DNA from: Prochlorococcus sp. MIT 0604
GTDB lineage: Bacteria > Cyanobacteriota > Cyanobacteriia > PCC-6307 > Cyanobiaceae
Length of the DNA stretch: 64,000 bases
Assembly: GCF_000757845.1 (NCBI RefSeq)
Contig: NZ_CP007753.1
Location: 1,716,062-1,780,061, forward strand
Direction: 5' to 3'
A program made the position numbers and the translations under genes. The number at the start of each line of letters is the position of its first letter. Positions within the stretch are counted from its first letter, which is position 1. Below are positions 36,452-45,509 of the stretch, piece after piece. Under the pieces are notes generated by a model, which saw only the letters and a program-made list of their open reading frames with translations, ran no database searches and was not told the DNA's origin.

Positions 36452-38526
36452 AAAGCCAGGCAGATGTTTTTATTAATAGAGAATTAAGTTGGATTGAATT
36501 CAATAAAAGAGTACTCCTAACTGGTATGGAAAAAGAGTACAAAATCCTAGATAAAGTGAAATTTTGTTCAATTTTTAGTAATAATCTTGATGAGTTTTTT
36601 ATGGTTAGGGTAGCTTCATTAAAGGCTCAAGTTGAAGCAGAAATTACCAAAAAAAGTATTGACGGACTTACACCTAAAGAGCAATTAAGGAAAATCAACA
36701 ATGAAATAAAAAAATTAACTACTCTTCAAGAAAACTATGTAAATAATGAATTAAATAATGAATTAAAAGAAAAAGGTATAATTTTAAAAAAATATAAGGA
36801 CCTAAGTGAAAGTCAAAGAAATTGGTGTAATAATTTCTTCACTACATCTATTTTCCCTCTATTAACTCCATTAGTTGTTGATCCAGCACATCCATTTCCT
36901 TTTATAAGTAATTTAAGTCTAAATTTGGCAGCTCTAATAAGAGATGGGGAAAATTCTAAAAATCAGTTTGTCAGAGTAAAAATACCAACAAAAAAAATAA
37001 ATCGATTTATACAAATTCCCAATGAAATTATTCAATATGATGATAAAAGTTCTCACGTTTTTATAAGTGTTGAAGATTTAATTGGGAATAATATAAATAA
37101 TTTATTTAACGGAATGGAATGTATAAATTACTCTTTTTTTAGAGTCACAAGAGATGCAGATTTAGAATTAAAAGAACTTGAAGCTGATGATCTTCTTCTA
37201 GCAGTTGAACAAAGTTTGCAAAAGAGAAGATTAGGTGGAGACCTAGTTAGATTAGAAGTTGAATCGAATATGCCAGAAAATATTCTTAAACCACTAGTTG
37301 AAAGTATCTCAATACAAGAAGAATATATATACTTTTGTAAAAGTTTTTTAGGCCTTGACGATTTAAATCAGCTGACAAAAATAAATAGAGATGATTTAAA
37401 AGAAAATCTGCTAATTGGGAAAACTCACCCACAATTAAAAAATTTAGATTTATCTTCAGACAAAAACCTCAATTATATTTTTGATGTACTTAGGAAAAAA
37501 AATATTCTGCTTCATCATCCGTATGACTTATTTAAAACTTCAGTAGAAGAATTTATAAATAAAGCAGCTGATGATCCACTTGTAATGGCTATAAAAATTA
37601 CTTTATATCGAGTTTCAAAAGATTCTCCTATTATCGCAGCTTTAATGAGAGCTGCAGAGAATGGGAAAGAGGTAATGACTCTTGTTGAACTAAAAGCAAG
37701 GTTTGACGAAGACAATAATATTCAATGGGCAAAGCAACTTGAACAAGCTGGCGTTCATGTTGTCTATGGAATCATAGGATTTAAAACACATACAAAAATA
37801 GCTTTAATAGTTAGAAAAGAAAAAGGACGCTTAAGAAATTTTTTTCATATTGGAACTGGTAATTATAACTCTAATACTTCAAGGTTTTATACAGATTTAG
37901 GATTACTTTCAACAGATCCTGATATTGCATCAGATTTACTTGAGTTGTTTAATTACTTATCAGGTTTTTCTAAGCAAAAAAGTTATCAAAAATTATTAGT
38001 TTCTCCCTCATCGATGAGAGAAAAATTTATTTTTCTAATAAAGAGAGAAATAAAAAATGCAGTAGAAGGTAAAAAAGCTGAAATAATTGCAAAAATGAAT
38101 TCTTTAGTAGACCCTGAAATAATTAAACTTCTTTATTTAGCTTCTAATTCAGGTGTAAAAATTATTCTTATCGTAAGAGGTATTTGTTGTTTATATCCCC
38201 AAAGAAAAAATTTAAGTGAAAATATTAAAGTCATCAGCATTATTGGCCATTTTCTTGAACACTCAAGAATTTTTTGGTTTTGTAATAACGGTGATAATGA
38301 GGTTTTTATTGGGAGTGCAGATTGGATGAGAAGAAATCTTGATAGAAGAATAGAAGCTGTTACTCCGATAGAGGATTATGAATTGAAATCTAAAATATAC
38401 TCGCTTTTGCAAACCTACATTAAAGATGATTACTTTTCTTGGATAATGAAGGAAGATGGTTCTTATTCGAAATTGAAATTAGATTCATCAGAGAATCGTT
38501 CGCAAATTAACCTCATAAAAAAATAA
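36448..38526 (+). CDS. ppk: Polyphosphate kinase 1
   Basis: A 692-residue enzyme that builds inorganic polyphosphate from ATP. The N-terminal domain starts FINRELSWIEFNKRVL and has CSIFSNNLDEFFMVRVA. In the catalytic domains the autophosphorylated histidine lies in FKTHTKIALIVRKEKG, followed by FFHIGTGNYNSNTSRFYTD, and the second active histidine lies in GHFLEHSRIFWF. GSADWMRRNLDRRIEAVTP completes the family signature. In a phosphate-limited ocean cyanobacterium it stores phosphate and energy. It overlaps the MFS gene by 4 bp; a sigma factor follows after 207 bp. Confidence 0.97.
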   Translation: MKSQADVFINRELSWIEFNKRVLLTGMEKEYKILDKVKFCSIFSNNLDEFFMVRVASLKAQVEAEITKKSIDGLTPKEQLRKINNEIKKLTTLQENYVNNELNNELKEKGIILKKYKDLSESQRNWCNNFFTTSIFPLLTPLVVDPAHPFPFISNLSLNLAALIRDGENSKNQFVRVKIPTKKINRFIQIPNEIIQYDDKSSHVFISVEDLIGNNINNLFNGMECINYSFFRVTRDADLELKELEADDLLLAVEQSLQKRRLGGDLVRLEVESNMPENILKPLVESISIQEEYIYFCKSFLGLDDLNQLTKINRDDLKENLLIGKTHPQLKNLDLSSDKNLNYIFDVLRKKNILLHHPYDLFKTSVEEFINKAADDPLVMAIKITLYRVSKDSPIIAALMRAAENGKEVMTLVELKARFDEDNNIQWAKQLEQAGVHVVYGIIGFKTHTKIALIVRKEKGRLRNFFHIGTGNYNSNTSRFYTDLGLLSTDPDIASDLLELFNYLSGFSKQKSYQKLLVSPSSMREKFIFLIKREIKNAVEGKKAEIIAKMNSLVDPEIIKLLYLASNSGVKIILIVRGICCLYPQRKNLSENIKVISIIGHFLEHSRIFWFCNNGDNEVFIGSADWMRRNLDRRIEAVTPIEDYELKSKIYSLLQTYIKDDYFSWIMKEDGSYSKLKLDSSENRSQINLIKK

Positions 38527-38719
38527 AATAAATATTGATTTTTACAACATTTAAAAAATTCTTAATATTTTAAATTTTTTTTAATTTTTATAAAATCCGT
38601 TCATATCAATGGATTTCATAGAATTAGCTTCCAAAAAGAAATTTTTGTCTTTAAAATTTCAACGTAAAAGTAGTTTTTATTTCAATTTCAGTGCTAGCTT
38701 TTTAAAAAATCCATTATTT

Positions 38720-38725
38720 AGGAGG
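38720..38725 (+). promoter_or_regulatory. Strong Shine-Dalgarno site for sigma factor gene
   Basis: AGGAGG lies 8 bp before ATG 38734 and 5 bp before GTG 38731. The 8-bp spacing favours the ATG. The preceding gap (38527-38719) carries no gene; it is AT-rich with a 6-bp inverted repeat AAATCC/GGATTT at 38593-38616. Confidence 0.6.
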
Positions 38726-38733
38726 CCAGGGTG

Positions 38734-39753
38734 ATGGGGATCCCTCTGGAATCTACGAAAAGCTCTTCAGATAAAAATTTTGATGAGCCAAGATTACCAA
38801 ACACTGCGGGCAAGTCTCGCAAATCGAAATCCAGTCTTACGGCAAAACAAAGCCAAAAAAAATCTGGCAGACTCGCTTCAGATTCTATTGGCTATTACTT
38901 AAGTAGCATTGGAAGAGTACCTCTATTGACTCCAGCAGAGGAAATAGAGTTGGCTCACCATGTTCAGAGCATGAAAAAGTTGCTACAAATTCCCGAAACT
39001 GATAGAACGCAACGAAATCTTTATCAAATTAAAATTGGCAAAAGAGCCAGAGATAGAATGATGGCAGCTAATCTAAGGCTTGTTGTCTCCGTTGCAAAAA
39101 AATACCAAAACCAAGGTCTTGAATTATTAGATCTTGTCCAAGAGGGAGCTATTGGCCTTGAGAGAGCTGTAGATAAATTTGATCCTGCTATGGGATATAA
39201 ATTCTCAACTTATGCTTACTGGTGGATTAGGCAAGGAATGACAAGGGCTATTGATAATAGTGCAAGAACAATTCGTTTGCCTATTCACATAAGTGAAAAA
39301 CTATCCAAAATGAGAAGAGTCTCTCGAGAATTATCACATAAATTTGGTAGACAACCTACCAGATTAGAAATGGCAACTGAAATGGGAATTGATCAAAAAG
39401 ATTTAGAAGATTTAATTTCGCAAAGTGCTCCTTGCGCTTCCCTAGATGCTCACGCTAGAGGCGAAGAGGATAGAAGTACTCTTGGTGAACTCATACCTGA
39501 TCCAAACTGTGAAGAGCCTATGGAAGGTATGGATAGAACAATTCAAAAAGAGCATTTAGGAACTTGGCTTTCGCAATTAAATGAAAGAGAACAAAAAATA
39601 ATGAAGCTTAGATTTGGCTTAGATGGTGAAGAGCCATTAACACTCGCAGAAATAGGAAGACAAATTAATGTTTCACGAGAAAGAGTAAGGCAACTAGAAG
39701 CTAAAGCAATATTAAAACTTAGAGTAATGACAACTCATCAAAAAGCAGCTTAA
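38734..39753 (+). CDS. Group 2 sigma-70-family RNA polymerase sigma factor
   Basis: A 339-residue sigma factor. It has a short basic, serine-rich N-terminus, region 1.2 (DSIGYYLSSIGRVPLLTPAEE), region 2 with RLVVSVAKKYQNQGLELLDL and FSTYAYWWIRQGMTRAID, region 3, and region 4 with LTLAEIGRQINVSRERVRQL. It lacks the long region 1.1 of principal RpoD, so I class it as a non-essential group 2 factor of the kind that responds to light or nutrient stress in cyanobacteria. The start is ATG 38734 or GTG 38731; the ribosome-binding site favours ATG. Confidence 0.92.
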   Translation: MGIPLESTKSSSDKNFDEPRLPNTAGKSRKSKSSLTAKQSQKKSGRLASDSIGYYLSSIGRVPLLTPAEEIELAHHVQSMKKLLQIPETDRTQRNLYQIKIGKRARDRMMAANLRLVVSVAKKYQNQGLELLDLVQEGAIGLERAVDKFDPAMGYKFSTYAYWWIRQGMTRAIDNSARTIRLPIHISEKLSKMRRVSRELSHKFGRQPTRLEMATEMGIDQKDLEDLISQSAPCASLDAHARGEEDRSTLGELIPDPNCEEPMEGMDRTIQKEHLGTWLSQLNEREQKIMKLRFGLDGEEPLTLAEIGRQINVSRERVRQLEAKAILKLRVMTTHQKAA

Positions 39754-39758
39754 GCAAA

Positions 39759-40400
39759 TTGATAAAATTTACCGTAATTTTATTATATTTATTTTCAATT
39801 TTTTTAATATCAATAGTTTTTAAAAAATATAATGAAGATAGCAGAGAAATCGTCAGAAAAATAATTCATATTGGAATAGGACCTTTAATACCAATTGCTC
39901 AATTTTTAAAAATCAATCAAAACTCTGCTCTAATTTTTACAGGAATTGTTTCAATAATGGTTTTCATAAATTACACCTATAAATTATTTCCAACAATTGA
40001 AGATATTGAGAGAAAGAGTTATGGAACATTATTTTATTGTCTAAGTTTATTTATTTTGATTTATCTTTTCTGGGATAAAGATCCATATGCATTAATTAGT
40101 GGATTTTTCATAATGACTTTTGGTGATGGATTAGCTGGGTTAATAGGAAAAAGCTTGAATTCAAAGAGTTGGATTTTTTTTAAACAAAAAAAATCTTTAT
40201 ATGGAACTATGACAATGTTTTTAACAAGTTTGATAGTAGTTTGCTCAGTAGGATACGCCCAAGAAAATAGTTTAAATTTAAATTATTTTACAATAGCTTT
40301 TTTAGCGACTTTGCTCGAACAATTTAGTGTTTTAGGAATAGATAATCTCATTGTTCCAATTTCTTCAGCATTATTTTTTAATTTTTTTATAACTAACTAA
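39759..40400 (+). CDS. Phytol/dolichol kinase-like membrane protein
   Basis: A 213-residue protein with six or more hydrophobic segments. Motifs of the phytol kinase/CTP-dependent lipid kinase family are EIVRKIIHIGIGPLIP near residue 30, FGDGLAGLIGKSL near residue 125, and KKSLYGTMTMFLTSL after it. Family members phosphorylate phytol or other polyprenols for tocopherol or chlorophyll-tail recycling; the exact substrate is inferred. The start appears to be TTG at 39759, 5 bp after the sigma factor stop, as no ATG fits. Its end overlaps the DAHP synthase 3' end by 8 bp. Confidence 0.8.
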   Translation: MIKFTVILLYLFSIFLISIVFKKYNEDSREIVRKIIHIGIGPLIPIAQFLKINQNSALIFTGIVSIMVFINYTYKLFPTIEDIERKSYGTLFYCLSLFILIYLFWDKDPYALISGFFIMTFGDGLAGLIGKSLNSKSWIFFKQKKSLYGTMTMFLTSLIVVCSVGYAQENSLNLNYFTIAFLATLLEQFSVLGIDNLIVPISSALFFNFFITN

Positions 40401-41460
40401 GTGAATTATATAAAATAGCGAGTAATTCTCTTGTTGTTTCTATATCTATACATGCATCTGTAATGCTTTTGCCAAATTGGAGATCTTCTTTTTTTAAAAG
40501 TTTTTGATTTCCTTCCTTCAAGTGACTTTCAAGCATAACTCCTAAAATATTTTTTTCACCATTACTTATTTGAGAAGCTATATTTTTTAGCACTTCCGAC
40601 TGTTTTCGGAAGTCTTTATTGGAATTTCCATGACTACAATCAATCATCACTTTATGGGGAAGATTACATTGCTTCAATTCAGCTGAAATTCTCTTAACAT
40701 GATCATTTTCGAAATTTGGGCCTTTTGAACCGCCCCTTAAAACTATATGTCCATCTGGATTTCCTGTGGTATTAACTATAGAAGCCATTCCATTTTCATT
40801 TACACCTAAGAAATGATGGGATTTTGAAGCTGACTCCATTGCATTAATTGCAGTAGTAAAAGAACCATCCGTTCCATTTTTAAAGCCTATAGGCATTGAT
40901 AATCCTGATGCCATTTCCCTATGAGTTTGACTTTCTGTAGTCCGCGCACCTATGGCTGTCCAACTTATTAAATCAGCAATGTATTGAGGAACAATTGGAT
41001 CAAGTAATTCTGTAGCAGAAGGTATACCACGTGTTGCTAAATATGAAAGCAAACTTCGTGCCCTTCTTAAACCAGTATTAATATCATAAGAATCATCTAG
41101 ATGAGGATCATTTATCAATCCCTTCCAACCAATGGTAGTTCTTGGTTTTTCAAAGTATACTCTCATGATTATTTCTAATTTATCATTATAAATTTCTCGG
41201 AAATGTTGAATATATTTTGAATATTCCTTTGCCGCCTCAAGATCATGAATTGAACATGGACCCACGATTACCAGAAGCTTCTGATCATTATGATGCAAAA
41301 TATTTTGTATCGATCTTCTTGTTTTAGATACTGTATTGGCAGAGGCGTGATCTAAAGGTATATCATGATGTAATCTGCTTGGAGGTATTAATGGACGTGT
41401 TTCAACAACATGTAAATCTGATGTCTTTTCTAAAGCTGAATTATTTGATGATGTCGTCAT
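40393..41460 (-). CDS. 3-deoxy-7-phosphoheptulonate (DAHP) synthase, class I
   Basis: A 355-residue AroF/AroG/AroH-type DAHP synthase, the first enzyme of the shikimate pathway. Signatures are LLVIVGPCSIHDLEAAKEY, IIMRVYFEKPRTTIGWKGL, WTAIGARTTESQTHREMASG, VLRGGSKGPNFE, MIDCSHGNSNKD and the C-terminal GKSITDACIDIETT. Length and N-terminal arm indicate the feedback-regulated alpha type; which aromatic amino acid inhibits it cannot be read. aroE, a later step, is about 8 kb away on the other strand. Confidence 0.95.
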   Translation of the reverse strand: MTTSSNNSALEKTSDLHVVETRPLIPPSRLHHDIPLDHASANTVSKTRRSIQNILHHNDQKLLVIVGPCSIHDLEAAKEYSKYIQHFREIYNDKLEIIMRVYFEKPRTTIGWKGLINDPHLDDSYDINTGLRRARSLLSYLATRGIPSATELLDPIVPQYIADLISWTAIGARTTESQTHREMASGLSMPIGFKNGTDGSFTTAINAMESASKSHHFLGVNENGMASIVNTTGNPDGHIVLRGGSKGPNFENDHVKRISAELKQCNLPHKVMIDCSHGNSNKDFRKQSEVLKNIASQISNGEKNILGVMLESHLKEGNQKLLKKEDLQFGKSITDACIDIETTRELLAILYNSLS

Positions 41461-41557
41461 TGATTAATTAAGAAGTTTGAATATTTAAAAAAGCATTTAT
41501 GAATACTCTCCTTTTCAATATTAAAAATAACAATAGATTAGGCATTAAACCTTACTA

Positions 41558-44131
41558 ATGAAGAATTTGGAAACATTGCTAAAAGATTACGCAGATCACG
41601 TGGCTGAAAGAGCAGCCAAAGGTATACCTCCTTTACCTCTAAATGCTGAGCAAACAAATTGTATTACAAAATTATTAGAACAAGATAGTTCTTACGATTC
41701 TTCTTATTTACTTGATTTACTAATAAATAGAGTACCACCAGGAGTTGATGAAGCTGCTTATGTAAAAGCAAGCTGGCTTACAGCTATTGTCAATTCCGAA
41801 AAATATTGCAAATCAATTAATCCCGAAAAAGCAATTGAAATACTAGGAACAATGATAGGCGGATATAATGTAAATTCTCTGGTTGAAATACTAAAAGGAA
41901 AAAATAGTTTACTTGCTAAAAAAGCGGCAGAAGTTTTAAAAAATATTATTCTTGTTTATGACTCAGCTAATGAAATCTATGAATTATCTCAAAATAATTT
42001 TTATGCAAAAGAGGTTGTAAATAGTTGGGCAAATGCAGAATGGTTCAAAAATAAAAAAGTTCTGGAGAAAGAGATTACTTGTTTAGTATTTAAAGTTGAC
42101 GGCGAAACAAACACAGACGACTTATCTCCAGCTGTACATGCAACAACACGCCCGGATATTCCGATGCACGCATTGGCTATGTTGGAATTCAAAAAACCTG
42201 ATGGACTAAAGATTCTTGATAATTTAAAAAAACAAAATTTACCAATAGCTTATGTTGGAGATGTTGTTGGAACAGGGAGTTCTAGAAAATCTGCTATTAA
42301 TTCACTCATTTGGCATATAGGAGAAGATATTGCTTTTGTTCCAAACAAAAAAACAGGTGGAATAATAATTGGCAGCAAAATAGCCCCAATTTTCTTTAAT
42401 ACTGCACAAGATTCAGGAGCTTTACCAATAGAAGCTGACGTATCTCAAATGAAAACAGGAGATGTTATTAAAATATATCCTCATGCAGGCATTATTAAAA
42501 AAATTGAAAAAGATTCAAATACTGAAGAATTAATAAGCAAATTCGACTTGTATCCATCAACTCTTACTGATGAGATTCAAGCTGGCGGAAGAATTAATCT
42601 TATGATTGGAAGATCTCTTACGGACAAAATTAGAAATAAATTAGATTATCAACCTAGTGAAATATTTACCAGACCACAAAATCCAACCGAAAGTAATGCC
42701 GGCTTTACTCAAGCTCAAAAAATAGTAGGCAAAGCATGCGGTTTAGATGGAGTAAGACCAGGAATGACCTGTGAGCCAATTATGACCACAGTTGGTAGTC
42801 AAGATACTACTGGGCCAATGACTAGAGATGAACTAAAAGAACTAGCTTGTTTAGGATTTACTGCAGATTTAGTAATGCAAAGTTTTTGTCATACAGCTGC
42901 GTATCCTAAACCAGTAGATCTAGTGACCCATAAAGAATTACCTGATTTTATATCTCAAAGAGGTGGAGTAGCTCTTAAGCCTGGAGACGGCATAATTCAT
43001 AGCTGGCTTAATAGAATGCTTCTTCCAGATACTGTTGGTACAGGCGGAGATAGTCATACTAGATTTCCTCTTGGCATTTCGTTTCCTGGAGGCTCGGGCA
43101 TTGTTGCCTTTGCCGCTGCAATAGGATCAATGCCATTAAATATGCCAGAATCTGTGCTGGTTAAATTTAAGGGAGAATTATTACCAGGAATTACTCTAAG
43201 AGATTTAGTAAATGCAATCCCTCTCTTCGCAATTAAAAAAGGACTCTTAACTGTTGAGAAAGCAAATAAAAAAAATATATTCAACGGGAAAATTATGGAA
43301 ATTGAAGGATTACCAAACTTAAAACTTGAACAAGCTTTTGAACTTACTGATGCTACTGCAGAACGCTCATGCGCTGGTAGTACCATACTTTTATCCCAAG
43401 AAACTGTACAAGAATACTTAAGAAGCAATATTTGCCTGCTAGAGAAAATGATTGAGAGCAATTATGAAGATTCAAAATCAATTTCAAGAAGAATAAATGA
43501 TATGAAAAATTGGTTAAAAAAACCATCATTAATTCAACCAGATTCAAACGCTCAGTATGAAGAAATCATTGAAATTGATTTAGCAAAAGTAACACAACCT
43601 ATAGTTGCTTGCCCAAACGATCCAGATAATGTAAAAGAAATCACTGATGTTGCAAATACAAATATTGACGAGGTTTTTATAGGTTCTTGCATGACGAATA
43701 TTGGCCATTACAGGGCAGCTGCGAAAGTTCTTGAAGGTGTACAAAATTTAAAAGCTAAATTATGGATTTGTCCACCAACAAAAATGGATGAAGAAACTCT
43801 AAAAGCTGAAGGTTACTATAAAATTTTCGAAGATTGTGGTGCAAGGTTAGAGTTACCAGGCTGTTCTTTATGTATGGGAAATCAAGCCAGAGTAGATGAA
43901 GGTTCCGTAGTATTTTCTACAAGCACAAGAAATTTTGACAATAGACTTGGCAAGAATGCACAAGTCTTTTTAGGCAGCGCTGAATTAGCAGCAGTTTGCG
44001 CACTGCTTGGCAAAATACCTGAAGTTGAAAAATATCAGGATATTACTAAAAATAAAATTAATCCATATTCAGATCAACTTTATCGCTATCTTCAATTTGA
44101 TGAGATAAACGATTTCAGCTTGACAAAGTAA
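41558..44131 (+). CDS. acnB: Aconitate hydratase B
   Basis: An 857-residue AcnB-type aconitase that isomerises citrate and isocitrate. Domain order is that of AcnB: N-terminal HEAT-like helices, then the swivel domain with TNTDDLSPAVHATTRPDIP and VGTGSSRKSAINSL, then the catalytic domains. Cluster ligands lie in GGDSHTRFP and in the GSCMTNIGHYRAA and GCSLCMGNQARV segments. It feeds 2-oxoglutarate synthesis for nitrogen assimilation in cyanobacteria. It is 9 bp upstream of the ClC gene and may be co-transcribed with it. Confidence 0.97.
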   Translation: MKNLETLLKDYADHVAERAAKGIPPLPLNAEQTNCITKLLEQDSSYDSSYLLDLLINRVPPGVDEAAYVKASWLTAIVNSEKYCKSINPEKAIEILGTMIGGYNVNSLVEILKGKNSLLAKKAAEVLKNIILVYDSANEIYELSQNNFYAKEVVNSWANAEWFKNKKVLEKEITCLVFKVDGETNTDDLSPAVHATTRPDIPMHALAMLEFKKPDGLKILDNLKKQNLPIAYVGDVVGTGSSRKSAINSLIWHIGEDIAFVPNKKTGGIIIGSKIAPIFFNTAQDSGALPIEADVSQMKTGDVIKIYPHAGIIKKIEKDSNTEELISKFDLYPSTLTDEIQAGGRINLMIGRSLTDKIRNKLDYQPSEIFTRPQNPTESNAGFTQAQKIVGKACGLDGVRPGMTCEPIMTTVGSQDTTGPMTRDELKELACLGFTADLVMQSFCHTAAYPKPVDLVTHKELPDFISQRGGVALKPGDGIIHSWLNRMLLPDTVGTGGDSHTRFPLGISFPGGSGIVAFAAAIGSMPLNMPESVLVKFKGELLPGITLRDLVNAIPLFAIKKGLLTVEKANKKNIFNGKIMEIEGLPNLKLEQAFELTDATAERSCAGSTILLSQETVQEYLRSNICLLEKMIESNYEDSKSISRRINDMKNWLKKPSLIQPDSNAQYEEIIEIDLAKVTQPIVACPNDPDNVKEITDVANTNIDEVFIGSCMTNIGHYRAAAKVLEGVQNLKAKLWICPPTKMDEETLKAEGYYKIFEDCGARLELPGCSLCMGNQARVDEGSVVFSTSTRNFDNRLGKNAQVFLGSAELAAVCALLGKIPEVEKYQDITKNKINPYSDQLYRYLQFDEINDFSLTK

Positions 44132-44140
44132 TCATGGACT

Positions 44141-45499
44141 ATGCCAAACTTTATAAAAGATAATATTCAAAAAACAAGTAATAATTCTTCTCGTAGCATC
44201 AAAAAATTATTAAAACAAAGATCTCTAGTCGTTGCATTTTCGCTCTTATTAACAGGTTTAGGAGCCTCAATTACAAGCATATCTTTTAAAACTGGAATCT
44301 ATTTTATTAATAATTGGAGATTAGCATTATTAGACCAATTCCCATCTATTACGGTCTTACCTATTTTTGGCGCTTTAGGAGGAGCTATTGCAGGATATTT
44401 GATCAAAAATATAGCACCAGCTGCAAAAGGTTCAGGAGTGAGTCAAATCATGGGTTTTTTAAGACATAAAAAAGTTCCAATGAATTTAAAAGTAGGATTA
44501 GTAAAGCTAATCTCAGGAATTATTGCTATAGGTAGTGGATTCCCTTTGGGTCCAGAAGGTCCATCCGTTCAAATGGGAGGATCAGTAGCTTGGCAAATGG
44601 CCAAGTGGCTCAAAGCTCCTACAGCTTTTAGAAGAGTCATAGTAGCAGCAGGGGGTGGTGCTGGAATAGCTGCAGTATTTAGCGCTCCATTAGGGGGGTT
44701 TGTCTATGCAATAGAAGAGCTATTAAACTCTGCAAGACCAGTAATTTTGCTATTAGTAGTAATTACAACTTTTATTGCAGATTCATCTGCTGATATTATT
44801 CAAGCCTTAGGTTTAGATCCTAAAGCAGGAGGCTTTGATTTTAACCTCGGATTTTTGATTCAAAAAGAATACGACCCATCAGTTTTTTTCTTACCTATAG
44901 ATTTTATTTACTTAGTTTTACTAGGAATAATTATTGGAATATTTGCAGAATTGTACAGCAGATATGTTTTGTTGATGCAAAATCTTGGGAAAAAGTGGTA
45001 TAAAAATAAATTTGTTTTAAAAATGAGTATCTGTGGACTTATTTTAGGAAGCATCTACTCTTGTTTACCCAGTACATTTCATAATTTAGATGAATTACAA
45101 AAAATAATTGCTGAACAAAATACAAGTATTGGAATTGCTTTATTAGCAGTTTTAGTATTATTTATAACGACAGGTTTAGCTGCAGCATCTGGAGCTCCTG
45201 GAGGATTGTTCTATCCAATGCTTACTTTAGGAGGGTCAATCGGACTAATAATGGGGAGCTGGGTGGAAATTGCGACAGGACATGCACCAAGTACATACAT
45301 TTTTGCGGGAATGGGAGCTTTCGTAGCAGGATGTTCGCGAACACCAATTACAGCAATGTTTTTAGCTTTCTCTTTAACAAAAAATTTATTAATAATGAAA
45401 CCTGTATTAATCAGCTGCATTGCTAGTTTCTTGATAGCAAGAGCTTTTAATGAAGAATCAATTTATGAAAGACAAATACAAATAGAATTAGAAGACTAA
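44141..45499 (+). CDS. ClC-family chloride channel or H+/Cl- antiporter
   Basis: A 452-residue ClC protein with about ten or more hydrophobic helices. Selectivity-filter segments are KGSGVSQIMG, GSGFPLGPEGPSVQMGG and SGAPGGLFYPMLTLG. The gating glutamate is present in PEGP, and the second 'proton' glutamate in VYAIEELLNSA, which together favour an antiporter. The residue before the gating glutamate is proline instead of the usual Arg/Lys (GREGP), which is unusual. No CBS domains follow. It lies 9 bp after acnB and converges on purU. Confidence 0.9.
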   Translation: MPNFIKDNIQKTSNNSSRSIKKLLKQRSLVVAFSLLLTGLGASITSISFKTGIYFINNWRLALLDQFPSITVLPIFGALGGAIAGYLIKNIAPAAKGSGVSQIMGFLRHKKVPMNLKVGLVKLISGIIAIGSGFPLGPEGPSVQMGGSVAWQMAKWLKAPTAFRRVIVAAGGGAGIAAVFSAPLGGFVYAIEELLNSARPVILLLVVITTFIADSSADIIQALGLDPKAGGFDFNLGFLIQKEYDPSVFFLPIDFIYLVLLGIIIGIFAELYSRYVLLMQNLGKKWYKNKFVLKMSICGLILGSIYSCLPSTFHNLDELQKIIAEQNTSIGIALLAVLVLFITTGLAAASGAPGGLFYPMLTLGGSIGLIMGSWVEIATGHAPSTYIFAGMGAFVAGCSRTPITAMFLAFSLTKNLLIMKPVLISCIASFLIARAFNEESIYERQIQIELED

Positions 45500-45509
45500 A
45501 AAACTATCT

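Noticed and set aside
38541..38558. HLR1-like (RpaB-binding) direct repeat before the sigma factor gene
   Set aside because: TTTACAAC and a second half with two mismatches at correct spacing were seen, but this is within chance for such AT-rich DNA.
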